Source of the DNA: Gemmatimonadota bacterium
GTDB taxonomy: Bacteria > Gemmatimonadota > Gemmatimonadetes > Gemmatimonadales > Gemmatimonadaceae
Direction: 5' to 3'
Assembly: GCA_028287345.1 (NCBI GenBank)
Contig: JAQBPV010000193.1
Coordinates: 1 to 44,700, forward strand
Length of the DNA: 44,700 nt
Below are positions 1 through 8,447 of this stretch, one piece after another (positions within the stretch are counted from its first letter, which is position 1; the number at the start of each line of letters is the position of its first letter). Position numbers and translations under genes: made by a program. The notes below the pieces were generated by a model. It made no database searches. It was not told the origin of the DNA and worked only from the letters and a program-made list of their open reading frames with translations.

Positions 1-80
1 GCCGGCCGCCGGTCGTGACCCACGAGATCGGGCATCAGCGTCTCGATGACGTAGCGGTCGAGCTTGAGCGACAGCGCCAT
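1..80 (-). CDS. 5' end of a probable small transcriptional regulator (partial)
   Basis: The minus strand opens an uninterrupted frame at an ATG (78-80) and runs off the left edge. The visible N-terminus reads MALSLKLDRYVIETLMPDL and then continues VGHDRRP. This soluble, helix-rich start resembles small winged-helix (MarR/PadR-like) regulators, but only 26 residues are visible, so the family is a guess. The gene is divergent from the VOC-fold gene that starts at 196, and a dyad-symmetric site (90-117) begins only 10 bases upstream of its start codon. That arrangement is typical of an autoregulated repressor controlling a neighbouring gene. No clear Shine-Dalgarno precedes the ATG; a TACTAT-like -10 about 15 bases upstream would give a very short or absent leader. 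Confidence 0.45.
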   Translation of the reverse strand, partial: MALSLKLDRYVIETLMPDLVGHDRRP

Positions 81-89
81 TGGAATCCT

Positions 90-117
90 GTGCTATAGTA
101 TCGATGACTATAGCCAC
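90..117. promoter_or_regulatory. Dyad-symmetric operator-like site between divergent genes
   Basis: The sequence has two CTATAG half-sites (93-98 and 108-113) arranged symmetrically about a central ATCGAT, flanked by GTG on the left and CAC on the right. The symmetry is imperfect by single-base insertions. The site overlaps a plausible -10 (TATAGT or TACTAT) for each direction. Its position suggests an operator bound by the dimeric product of the partial minus-strand gene, controlling both that gene and the VOC-fold gene. The function is inferred from position and symmetry only. Confidence 0.45.
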
Positions 118-195
118 GACTGCCCGCCTTGTCACGATCACCCAACTGTTGCCACATTGCGCGCCCGACCCACTCACCGCTCACCGACCGCCGCA

Positions 196-561
196 ATGAT
201 CAAGGCCATCAAGTTCGTTTCGCTGCCGACGCGTAACCAGGACAAGGCACTCGAGTTCTACACGAAAAAGCTCGGCTTCGTCGTCCACACGGACCAGCCC
301 TTCAATGACAAGCAGCGATGGATCGAGCTCCGCATCCCAGGCGCGGACACGGAGCTCGTGCTCTTCACCGCCGATGGTTGGGAGGAGCGCATCGGCTCCT
401 TCTTCAACTTCGCCTTCACCACCGACGACATCGACGCGACCTACGCCGAATTCCAGTCGAAGGGCGTAGAAACGCTCGGCCCTCCAAAGAAGGCCGAGTG
501 GGGAAGTTCACTGATGTTCAAGGACGTGGACGGCAATCAGCTACTTGTGTCGGGCCGATGA
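196..561 (+). CDS. VOC (glyoxalase/bleomycin-resistance fold) family protein
   Basis: The 121-residue product begins MIKAIKFVSLPTRNQDKALE and has the beta-alpha-beta-beta-beta layout of a VOC half-module pair: FYTKKLGFVVHTD after the first helix, then ELVLFTADG, a second module start SFFNFAFTTDDIDATYAEF, and the closing FKDVDGNQLLV. In metal-dependent family members the first strand carries His/Gln and the closing DGN segment is followed by Glu. Here those positions are Ser/Leu and Leu/Val, so a classical glyoxalase metal site is not evident and the protein may bind a small molecule or act on another substrate. I chose the ATG at 196 because a longer frame from 64 would run through the dyad site and adds an unconserved-looking N-terminus. 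It may be regulated by the divergent gene at 1-80. Confidence 0.75.
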   Translation: MIKAIKFVSLPTRNQDKALEFYTKKLGFVVHTDQPFNDKQRWIELRIPGADTELVLFTADGWEERIGSFFNFAFTTDDIDATYAEFQSKGVETLGPPKKAEWGSSLMFKDVDGNQLLVSGR

Positions 562-636
562 GACCAAAGGCATCACGGCGGTCGCATCAGCAAAAAAACA
601 CGAGCCGTGGCGCTCGGGACCTTCACGAGCGGTGAT

Positions 637-685
637 CAAATTCCAAAAAATTCACATGATTCAAGTCGATCAGTGGCTGTTTTTC
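637..685 (+). repeat. Solo end of an intergenic inverted-repeat element (copy C)
   Basis: The stretch CAAATTCC, then ATTCACATGATTCAAGTC, then CAGTGGCTGTTTTT matches one terminus of the full elements at 18193-18382 and 31986-32164. No second terminus is recognisable upstream to the stop codon at 561, so this is a solo end or a decayed copy. It lies between the convergent 3' ends of the VOC gene (561) and the barrel gene (697), and the T-tract faces the plus-strand transcript. The rest of the 562-696 gap shows no gene. Confidence 0.7.
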
Positions 686-696
686 TGCAGCCAGAT

Positions 697-1356
697 CTAG
701 AATGAAAAACGCAGCCCAGCACTCAGCGCGATGTTGTGCGTCGTTCCAGAGTTGACGTCGAACGACGTCGCTTCCTGGAAGTCGAACTTGCCGATGTAGT
801 CCTTCGCCATCAGCCGCAGTCCGACGTTCCGCCCCATCGCGATGTCTGCACCCGCGCCGATGTTGCCCGCGAGATTCGTCGCGGTCGTCGAGACCAGCGA
901 CTGGCTGATGTCGTAGTGCATTCCGCCGACACCCGCCTGAACGAACGGCGAGAACGTCGCGCCATAGGCCGACGTCACTGGAATGTCGAGCTGCAGGCCG
1001 GCATCGTAGAACACCATCGAGCTGTGCGCCACGGAGAGTCCGCCAAGGATCGGCACGCCGATCTTGATGTCGCTGGTCGCGGCGGCAAGGTTGCCGATCA
1101 TCGACACATTCGGTGCAATCTTCATCCCGAGCTGCGCACCGTAGATCGGCGCAGGCGCGTTGCTCAACGAAGTTCCAAGCGGTCCGGAGAGGAAGTCGCC
1201 GAACACCATGTAGCCCGCATACGGCGTGATGTCGAACAGCGGCGTGCTGGCGACAGGAGCGCGAGCTCCGCTGCGCGACTGCGCGAAGGATGCGGCGGGA
1301 GCGAATGAAAGAGCGCCGGCCACCAGGCCAGCGAGAGCGAACGACGCGGTGCGCAT
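697..1356 (-). CDS. Small outer-membrane beta-barrel protein (Opacity/OmpW-like)
   Basis: The 219-residue precursor begins MRTASFALAGLVAGALSFAP with a Sec signal peptide ending near ASFAQ. The mature part alternates hydrophobic and polar residues in short strands separated by Gly/Asn/Ser turns (ITPYAGYMVFGDFL, PFVQAGVGGMHYD, VGLRLMAKDYIGKFDF) and ends in an aromatic residue, NIALSAGLRFSF, the C-terminal signal that BamA recognises. The size and pattern fit 8-stranded barrels of the Opa/OmpW/OmpX type. I chose the start at 1356 because GAGGAG lies at a good distance upstream; the longer frame to 1425 has no such site. It lies 182 bases downstream of tamB on the same strand and probably has its own promoter. 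The function is unknown, perhaps small-solute permeation or surface protection. Confidence 0.75.
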   Translation of the reverse strand: MRTASFALAGLVAGALSFAPAASFAQSRSGARAPVASTPLFDITPYAGYMVFGDFLSGPLGTSLSNAPAPIYGAQLGMKIAPNVSMIGNLAAATSDIKIGVPILGGLSVAHSSMVFYDAGLQLDIPVTSAYGATFSPFVQAGVGGMHYDISQSLVSTTATNLAGNIGAGADIAMGRNVGLRLMAKDYIGKFDFQEATSFDVNSGTTHNIALSAGLRFSF

Positions 1357-1373
1357 TGAAGTCTCCTCAAGGG

Positions 1374-1399
1374 TGCGCCACGAGGAAGCACGTGGCGCA
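1374..1399 (-). promoter_or_regulatory. Hairpin in the 5' leader of the barrel gene
   Basis: TGCGCCACG (1374-1382) pairs perfectly with CGTGGCGCA (1391-1399) around an 8-base loop. On the transcript it ends a few bases upstream of the GAGGAG ribosome site of the gene starting at 1356. It could stabilise the mRNA or modulate access to the ribosome site, as is known for several porin mRNAs; this role is inferred. The remaining leader to 1538 shows no gene. Confidence 0.35.
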
Positions 1400-1538
1400 T
1401 CTCCTGAAGGCATGCGCGATACCAATTGCCAGCGCGCCGCGGCCGCGATCGTAACTCGTCGCAGTTGAACGGCTTACAGTTTTGCAGTGTCTCCGAGAGC
1501 GCTGCCGGACTGTCCTCGGCAGTGGACGATCCTGTCCC

Positions 1539-4500
1539 CTAGAATCGCCACTCGCGAATGAGGAACGCGCCGAACTGGCCGGTCCTCGCATAGACCTGTC
1601 CCGCGAGTGTCGGAGTCGCGAGAACGTACCGCGGACTGAAGCTCACCTCGAATCGCAGACCCTTCGCCGTGCGATGCGTCATGGAAATGCCTGGGGGCGC
1701 CCCGCCCAGCGTGCTGACGAACGACACGAAGGTGCGTGGATTCACGTAACGCCCGATCTCGACCTCCGTCGCCCTCAGGAAATCGCCGCCGTTCGACGCG
1801 AACACCGGAATGTCGCCCGGCGTGATGTTGAACACGTCGACGCCGAGCGAGCGCGCCGCGCTGCCCTTGATTTCGTCGAGCGCCACACCGATCGCGATGC
1901 CGGCGAGGCGACTGCCCGCCACGTTCAGCAGGTTGCCACCGGACGACGCCGTGAGCGACGTCTGGTTGAACTGCAGCAGCGTGCCCGACTTGTCACCGAA
2001 CGCGAGATAGCTCAAGAGGTCGCTCTGCGAGAGCGGCGGCTGCGCGTCACTCTCCAGCGAGATGCGTGGCGCTTCGAGCGTACCGCCCACCAGCACCCGG
2101 ATGTTCGTCACGCCATTCGTCTGCTTCACCTGATATTCCGCCGTGATCTGCAACGTAGGGTTGAGATCCGGTGTGCCGATGAACAGTGCCGACCCGCGCT
2201 TGATCTGGAAGCGCTTGCTCAGGAAGGTGTACTCGCCGCGGTCCGCGTCGACGACACCGGTGAGCGTGAGCGCATCACCAACCACCTTCACCTGCACCGG
2301 TCCGTCGGTGAAGACTTCCACGTTTGCGTCGCGCGAGCGCACCCACGTGTTGCGCTGGACGTTGAGGTCCACGTCCATCCGCAGGTTCCGGAACAGCGGC
2401 GACTCCGCGGGGAACAGCTCGCGCTGGATCTTGATCGCCGTGTCGACCACACTGAAGAGCGAAGGGTCGCCGGCGCCGATGACCTTCTTGCCACGTGAAC
2501 TGGGGATGTACAGCACGCCGTGCAGCACGCTCACGTTGCCGTGTACGTACGCGCTGTCCACCGGCCCCGAGACGTGCAGCGCAGCGTCGGCATGCACGTC
2601 GCCAGTCTCGTTGTTGAGGAGCTGCGCGTCGCTCGCCCTCAAGTCGAGCTCCAACGTCGGCGTGCGCCAGTTGCCCACCGCGACCGTACCGGACATGCTC
2701 ACCGGTCCGAGCGCCATGCCGGCGATCGAATCGATGTAGACGGTGTCGTTCGCCATTCGTACCGAGCCGTTCACGTGCTCGAAGTACGCACCGGTCTTGA
2801 CGATCTTGAAGTGGACGTCGCTCAACGTCACGTTGCCTTCGAGTGCGGGCTTCTTCAGCGTGCCGCCCACCGTGACATTGCCCAGCGCACGTCCGCCGAC
2901 CTCCGACACCGCGGACGTGAACTGTGGAATGAGGTCGAGTGGCAGGCTGTCCGACATCAGCTTCGCATTCACCGGCAGGTCGAGCAGGCGCGAGCCAGTC
3001 ACCCCCGACAGCGCGAGGTTGATGGGCACCGTGCCCTTGATGCTTGCCAGCGTCTTGCCCGTGGTGTCCGTCGCCGCGGCATCGGTCGTCAACTCCTTGT
3101 TCGCGTACGAGAAGGTGCCATGCACCTCCGGCACGGACGTTTCGTTGTAGGTGCCTCGCACGAAATCCAGCTTGCCGGCGATGCGCGGATCTTCCGCGGT
3201 GCCGGACACGTGCGCATCGAGATTGAGCCGCCCCGTCACCGGGAGGTCGCTCTGCAACAGCTCGGCGACGTTCTCCACGGCGAAGTCGGTGACCTCGAGA
3301 TCGAAGTTCGCCGTTCCCTTGGTAGGCAGCAGGCCGTTGGCGTAAATACGCCGGCCCGGCCCACTAGTGAGCTCGAGGTTCACGACTTCCACGCCCGCCG
3401 CGCCAAAACGAATTGTCGACGCATGCGTCGACTTCCACGTCGTCGAGTCGAAGCGCAGCGCGACATCCTTGAGCCGCAGCTCGTTGCGATCCCTGTCCAG
3501 CGTGAAGTCGCCCTCGAGCGAATAGTCGCGCTGCGAACCCTGCTTCACGGCGATCTTCATGGTGCCGTTCGGCGCCAGGTAGCTCAGGTCCGCCGAGAGG
3601 CTGTCGAACGCGAAGCCGAGAGCGCTGACCGTGTCGGCGCCAAGTGTCGCGCTGATCTTCGAGGTCTTCGTGCGCGCGTCGATCCAGCTGTACTTGGCCG
3701 ACAGATGCTTGGCCGAATTGCCCTGCACGACGAGCGACGTTCCCGTCGCATCGCCCTCGACGTTGAACCGCGTGATCGAACCGGTGATCGTCCCCTTCGC
3801 CTCCAGCTTGCCCGCGAGCATGTTCCTGGGGATCGCCGTCGGCGTGTCGGTCGGTACCTGGAGACGCACCGGCGGAAGATTCGCAATGGCGCGCAGCACC
3901 TCCGTGCGCTTGGCCGTCGCTGCCGAATCCGCCCGCGCCCGCCGTCTCAACTCCGCTGCCACCCTCGGCCTCGGCCGCTGCACCGCGGTATCGGCGGCCG
4001 TTGGCGTTGCGCCTGGAATGAACCGAGCGAATTTCTCGAGCGTGTCCACCTTGAGCGCATACGTCAGCGAGCCGGCGTGCGTCGAATCCAGTCCCATCTG
4101 TCCGGCGACATCGAGCGTTGCACCCGACCCGATCACACGCGCGCGCTCGATGGTCGCTAGTCCGTTGGCGAGCTTCGCCCGCAGCGAGACGGAATCAACC
4201 GCGATGGTGTCGAGCGAGGAGTTCACCAGGTCCAACGAAAGATCCGAATACATCGTCGCGGGCTTGAAGCCGCGACCGGCCGCGTGTCCCGTTCCATTCA
4301 GCGACGTTCGCGGTCCGAAGAGCACCACCCAGCTGAGATCGAGACGTGTGACGTCCGCGACGACATCGTAGCCAAGCTCCTTCGACAGGAAATCGATCGT
4401 TCCGCGCATCGCGAACTGACCGCCACCCGGCAGCGCGAGACGCGTATCGACCTGTAGCGCATCGATGGGCCCGTGTGCCTTCACCGGGCCGAACGCAACG

Positions 4501-6104
4501 CCCTTGAGCGGCAGCGATGGCGCGAACTTCGTCAGCTCCGCAAGCGCAAACGGACGCGCCTGCACATCGAGGTCGAGCGTCTGCCGCCCCGTCGTATGCA
4601 CCGACGCAACACCCACCGCACGCGACACGTTCTGGCCGTCCTGATGCACGATGTCGAGCCCAGAGGCATTGAGCTGCCCGTCACCCGAGCCGTTCAGCGT
4701 TGCCACTCCACTCAGCGTTCCGCCCACCGGCAGGAGCGGAAAGAGGATCTTCACGATGTCGATCTGCAGCGGCAAGAGACGTACGTGCAGGTTGCTCGCG
4801 CTGACGACGACCTTCTGCGTTCCGCGGAAGCCGACGATACCGTTCGCCATCACGCGACTGGTGCCGCGGTTGTAAGCGGCGAAGGTGATGTCGCTGCTGG
4901 CGAGGTTCAGACGCTTCAGCGTCCCACTGAACTTCGCGCTGCCGCTCACCACACCCTGTCTCGGCGACTTGTTCCCCGGCGCGACCGTCTCGATCAGTTT
5001 CGTCGTCACGCCGGTGAAGCGGACATTCGCATCGTGGAAGAAGACCGTGTCCGCGATCGTCACACCGATGTCGCCCATCAGGTGTGCGCCACCGGTGCGG
5101 ACGTCGGCTTCGCGAATGACGTAGTCCTGGGTGGTGCCCTTCCACTCGACGCGCAGCGCGAGGTTGCCGCCGCCTTCCTTCGGAAACTCCTTGTACAGCC
5201 AGTGGAAGTCGTCGAAGTTCGCCGGCGCGGCGGCGAGGCTGAGCTTCAGGTCGCCGTTGTTCAGGTTGTACACGCCGTCGCCCTTGAGCGATGACTTGGG
5301 CAGCTTCGCGGCGACTCCCTTCCACCAGAGTGAGTCGTCGTTGAACACGAAGTTGCCGGTCATCGCCGTGACGTGTGCGGCGGGCGGACGGAAGGGAAAC
5401 GCGTCCATGTTCATCGCCGCGACCTGCACGTAGCGCGTCTTGTATGCGGGGTCGGCCCAGCGAACGAGCGGCGCCTTCGCGTTCACGCGCTCGAGCGTCA
5501 CGACCTTCTGATATCCGCCGGGCACCTCGGCGATGTAGAGGCGCGAGCCGGCGCTCAGGGCATCCTTGATCAGGCTATCGCGCACGCGTGCGGATACCCC
5601 GGCGCGCGGGAGCCACGGCGAGCGCACGGTCACGAATCCATTGACGACCGTGACGTTCGTGAGCGTTACCCACGAGCCCCAGCCATGCGTCGTATCGCCA
5701 GGAGTGCGCGGTGTTGTCGGCCAGAGCACGCGATAGTTCCACTCGCCTCCGGGATAGCGCGCCGCGACCACGTCCGGGTGATAGAGCACCACGTCGTCGA
5801 AGTCGAGACGCGAGCCGAAGAAGTTGCGCAGCACGTAGCGCAGCTTGATCGAGTCGGCCTTGAGGAACGGGCGGTTCGCGCTGTCGGCGATGGACACCTT
5901 CACGAGCGTCGCACCACTCAACAGGTTGCCGTGCAGCGATTCGATCTTCACGATGCCGTGTGTCTGGCCCTGCAGGATGCCGAGCACGAACTTGCGTGCG
6001 CGCTCTCTTCCGAAATCCGTGTTCGTCATGATGAACGTGGCGATGACGGCGAGTATCGCGACGACGCTCAGGACGACGAGCAGACGGAAGAGGCGACGTA
6101 CCAT
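1539..6104 (-). CDS. tamB: TamB-type intermembrane translocation/assembly protein
   Basis: This 1521-residue protein has one N-terminal membrane anchor (LFRLLVVLSVVAILAVIATF, residues 5-24), followed by more than 1000 residues of repetitive amphipathic beta structure as in AsmA-like bridge proteins. It ends with the conserved TamB (DUF490) domain: FIGTPDLNPTLQITAEY, LSQSDLLSYLAFG and a terminal ALIREWRF-like segment (FGAFLIREWRF). TamB proteins span the periplasm, anchored in the inner membrane and contacting an Omp85 barrel. They assist outer-membrane protein assembly and, in current models, lipid transfer. The start codon overlaps the stop of the upstream Omp85 gene by one base (TGATG), so the two are translationally coupled and almost certainly function together. 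The length is at the upper end for the family (E. coli TamB is about 1260). A Pro/Arg/Ala-rich linker (around residues 700-730) is an insertion. Confidence 0.9.
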   Translation of the reverse strand: MVRRLFRLLVVLSVVAILAVIATFIMTNTDFGRERARKFVLGILQGQTHGIVKIESLHGNLLSGATLVKVSIADSANRPFLKADSIKLRYVLRNFFGSRLDFDDVVLYHPDVVAARYPGGEWNYRVLWPTTPRTPGDTTHGWGSWVTLTNVTVVNGFVTVRSPWLPRAGVSARVRDSLIKDALSAGSRLYIAEVPGGYQKVVTLERVNAKAPLVRWADPAYKTRYVQVAAMNMDAFPFRPPAAHVTAMTGNFVFNDDSLWWKGVAAKLPKSSLKGDGVYNLNNGDLKLSLAAAPANFDDFHWLYKEFPKEGGGNLALRVEWKGTTQDYVIREADVRTGGAHLMGDIGVTIADTVFFHDANVRFTGVTTKLIETVAPGNKSPRQGVVSGSAKFSGTLKRLNLASSDITFAAYNRGTSRVMANGIVGFRGTQKVVVSASNLHVRLLPLQIDIVKILFPLLPVGGTLSGVATLNGSGDGQLNASGLDIVHQDGQNVSRAVGVASVHTTGRQTLDLDVQARPFALAELTKFAPSLPLKGVAFGPVKAHGPIDALQVDTRLALPGGGQFAMRGTIDFLSKELGYDVVADVTRLDLSWVVLFGPRTSLNGTGHAAGRGFKPATMYSDLSLDLVNSSLDTIAVDSVSLRAKLANGLATIERARVIGSGATLDVAGQMGLDSTHAGSLTYALKVDTLEKFARFIPGATPTAADTAVQRPRPRVAAELRRRARADSAATAKRTEVLRAIANLPPVRLQVPTDTPTAIPRNMLAGKLEAKGTITGSITRFNVEGDATGTSLVVQGNSAKHLSAKYSWIDARTKTSKISATLGADTVSALGFAFDSLSADLSYLAPNGTMKIAVKQGSQRDYSLEGDFTLDRDRNELRLKDVALRFDSTTWKSTHASTIRFGAAGVEVVNLELTSGPGRRIYANGLLPTKGTANFDLEVTDFAVENVAELLQSDLPVTGRLNLDAHVSGTAEDPRIAGKLDFVRGTYNETSVPEVHGTFSYANKELTTDAAATDTTGKTLASIKGTVPINLALSGVTGSRLLDLPVNAKLMSDSLPLDLIPQFTSAVSEVGGRALGNVTVGGTLKKPALEGNVTLSDVHFKIVKTGAYFEHVNGSVRMANDTVYIDSIAGMALGPVSMSGTVAVGNWRTPTLELDLRASDAQLLNNETGDVHADAALHVSGPVDSAYVHGNVSVLHGVLYIPSSRGKKVIGAGDPSLFSVVDTAIKIQRELFPAESPLFRNLRMDVDLNVQRNTWVRSRDANVEVFTDGPVQVKVVGDALTLTGVVDADRGEYTFLSKRFQIKRGSALFIGTPDLNPTLQITAEYQVKQTNGVTNIRVLVGGTLEAPRISLESDAQPPLSQSDLLSYLAFGDKSGTLLQFNQTSLTASSGGNLLNVAGSRLAGIAIGVALDEIKGSAARSLGVDVFNITPGDIPVFASNGGDFLRATEVEIGRYVNPRTFVSFVSTLGGAPPGISMTHRTAKGLRFEVSFSPRYVLATPTLAGQVYARTGQFGAFLIREWRF

Positions 6105-8392
6105 CAGTACGCCTGGCCGATCGAGAGGTGCAGCGTGAACCGATTCAGCACGCTGCCGATGCCACTCGACGTTCCCACGGGCGAAAATCGTTTCGGAATC
6201 TCGAGCGGAATGATTTCGAGCTTTCCGTTGCGTACTACTTCCGTCACGACCGCAAGATTTTCCGCTCTCGACGGATTGAACCCGACGTCGACCCGAATGG
6301 GCCCGACCGCCGAGTAGTAGCGCACACCGAAGCCGGGCGTGATCGCTCCGGTACCGCGCACGAGATCCGCCAACGTTCGCACATTGCCGAGCGGATCGAG
6401 AACCTTCTCACCCACCGCCGCTCCATCGACGAACACCGCGCCGCCGAGGTTCTCGAGGAAGGGAAGTGGAAAACGATATTCGACGCTTCCTTCGATCAGC
6501 GACGTTCCGCCGAGCGGACGCGGCGTGAAGTTGTCATCCCCCAGGGGCTTCTTGTCCGGACCCGTGAGGTTGTTCGGAATGCAGAGCCGAATCGCATCGG
6601 AGTTGATGTCGCACGGCGCTCCGCTCGCCGTCACCGCGTTTGCCAGAAGCGCGCGCGGAATCGTCAGGATGCGCGGACCGAGCTGATTCTCGCCGTAGCC
6701 GCGGACCGACTGCGATCCTCCCGCATAGAACCGTTTGCGTGGATGCAGCACGGGCTCTCCGCCCGTGCCGGCACCACCGGCGAGTGGACGCACGAAGCCG
6801 AGGCGAAGATGCGATGCGAACACCGCGTTCTTCGCACCAAGCCGCGTGTACAGCGCACCCTCGGCGTATGCGCGGTTGTAGCGATAGTCGGAGACGGTGA
6901 GCGACGAGGCGTGCTCGAGCTCCGCGCGCGCCGTGTACCCACTCGTTGGTGCGAGCGGCTGGTCGGAGCGATCGACCTGCACCTGCGCAGTGAGCGGTGA
7001 CAGCCGCTGGTGTCCGCGCAGCGCACTGATCGTCGTCGTATCGCACACGCCGAAGTTGACGCAGAAGTACGGGCCACCCGCCTCCACGCGCGTCACCTCG
7101 AATCGGTACGACAAGCTCGCCGGCGCGCGGAAGGCAAGCGTGCGCGTGTACGTGAGGTTGCCTCCGTAGCCGCGATCGATCACCACCGCCGGCACGGCGC
7201 GCCGCTGCGCGAACACGCCGATCGCCAGCGCATTGCGTGGCCGCTGCAAAAATGCCGGCTGTCTGAGCTCTATGCTCGTCTGCCACGTGGGCTGCAGGAA
7301 ATCCACCGCATCGCCCGTCGTGGTGCTATCCTCGGCCACGCGCTTGAAGAGGCCTTTGCCGTTCAGGCTTCCCGCTCCGAGGTTTCCCGCCGTTGCACTG
7401 ATGTCGAGACGGCGCGCGCCGCCGAAAAGATTGTAGTGGGTGAATCGCCCTTCGGTCTGCAGGAAGTCCACCGTGTTGAAGCCACCGCCGATGCGCGCTT
7501 CGTGCAGCGGCGCTTCGCGCACGACCACGCTCACCGTCTTCACGCTGTCGAACGTCGGCGGCACCTCGAGCGCCGCGAGCTTGAACAGATTCGACTCGTA
7601 GAGATTCCGCTGGCTCTCGAGCACCGCGCTGCGGCGGAACACGTCACCCTGGCGAAAGCCGAGTGAGTTGAGCACAGTGCGTTGTGTCACCTGCTCGGTG
7701 CCCTGCACGACGATGTCGCCCACGGTGGTGAGGTGGTTCGGCACGAGTCGAATCTGCACGCGGGCCGTATGTGCTACCTCATCGATCACCGACGACGTAT
7801 CGACCAGCGCGTCGGCGTAGCCGAGCTCCCACAGTTCGTTCTGGAACTGCAGGCGTGTCGAGTCCATCTCGAACAGGTCGAAGGGGCGCCCCACCAGCAC
7901 CTGGTTGAGCTGTCCGACCTTCTTGCGTGAGATCAGCGTCGAGTCGTAGGTGATGTTGACGTCGGTGACGACCGTCGGCAGCCCCTCGGTGATACGAAAG
8001 ACGACCTTCACGTGCCGGTCGTCCAGCTTGACGATGCTCGTGTCCACCTGGGCCTCGCGATAGCCCTCGCGGTAGTAGAACACGCGAATGCGCAGCACCT
8101 CGCGCTTGAACTCCTGCCGGTTCAGGTAGTGCCGCTCGACGAACCCGCGGTACGGGAAGAATTTGCAGAACGGCGTCAGCACCATGCTGCGGCATCGCGT
8201 CGGCTCGGTGTAGATGTTGAGCGCGAGCTCTTTGAGGTCGATCGCCTTCGTCGCACCTTCGAATGCGACGGCCGAGACCTCTGGAGCTGGCTCCACGGTC
8301 GTGTGCACCAACTGGGCGGCGAGGTTGGGCGCAGCAAAGGCGCTCGCCACGAGGGCGAGCGCCAGACGCCCGAGACGGCGAGGCAAGTGCAT
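6104..8392 (-). CDS. BamA/TamA-type Omp85 outer-membrane assembly barrel
   Basis: The 762-residue precursor begins MHLPRRLGRLALALVASAFA with a signal peptide. POTRA-type repeats follow over roughly residues 30-350 (for example FRITEGLPTVVTDVNI and IRLVPNHLTTVGDIVVQGTE, then RRSAVLESQRNLYESNLFK). The rest is a 16-stranded-type Omp85 barrel with the family motif YGENQLGPR, the VRGYG element (GGSQSVRGYGENQLG), GTSLIEGSVEYRFPLPF and a late GFGVRYYSAVGPIRVDVGFN strand. Omp85 proteins insert barrels into the outer membrane. Because tamB is coupled directly downstream, this is best read as the TamA partner or a BamA/TamA hybrid rather than the housekeeping BamA. The ATG at 8392 follows a TGCTATAGAT sequence that could be an extended -10 giving a nearly leaderless message; upstream in-frame codons do not look protein-like. 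Cys residues near the N-terminus (RCRSMVLTPFCKFF) might form a disulfide. Confidence 0.88.
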   Translation of the reverse strand: MHLPRRLGRLALALVASAFAAPNLAAQLVHTTVEPAPEVSAVAFEGATKAIDLKELALNIYTEPTRCRSMVLTPFCKFFPYRGFVERHYLNRQEFKREVLRIRVFYYREGYREAQVDTSIVKLDDRHVKVVFRITEGLPTVVTDVNITYDSTLISRKKVGQLNQVLVGRPFDLFEMDSTRLQFQNELWELGYADALVDTSSVIDEVAHTARVQIRLVPNHLTTVGDIVVQGTEQVTQRTVLNSLGFRQGDVFRRSAVLESQRNLYESNLFKLAALEVPPTFDSVKTVSVVVREAPLHEARIGGGFNTVDFLQTEGRFTHYNLFGGARRLDISATAGNLGAGSLNGKGLFKRVAEDSTTTGDAVDFLQPTWQTSIELRQPAFLQRPRNALAIGVFAQRRAVPAVVIDRGYGGNLTYTRTLAFRAPASLSYRFEVTRVEAGGPYFCVNFGVCDTTTISALRGHQRLSPLTAQVQVDRSDQPLAPTSGYTARAELEHASSLTVSDYRYNRAYAEGALYTRLGAKNAVFASHLRLGFVRPLAGGAGTGGEPVLHPRKRFYAGGSQSVRGYGENQLGPRILTIPRALLANAVTASGAPCDINSDAIRLCIPNNLTGPDKKPLGDDNFTPRPLGGTSLIEGSVEYRFPLPFLENLGGAVFVDGAAVGEKVLDPLGNVRTLADLVRGTGAITPGFGVRYYSAVGPIRVDVGFNPSRAENLAVVTEVVRNGKLEIIPLEIPKRFSPVGTSSGIGSVLNRFTLHLSIGQAY

Positions 8393-8447
8393 GGCGGGCC
8401 AATCTATAGCAAAGGATGGGCCCGCGTGTGTTCGTCGGCTTCGGCCC

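Noticed and set aside
2520-4160. Long plus-strand open frame opposite tamB (546 codons)
   Set aside because: It is extremely Arg/His/Val-rich, lacks a ribosome site and lies fully antisense to tamB, whose domains are clear. High-GC DNA gives such frames routinely.
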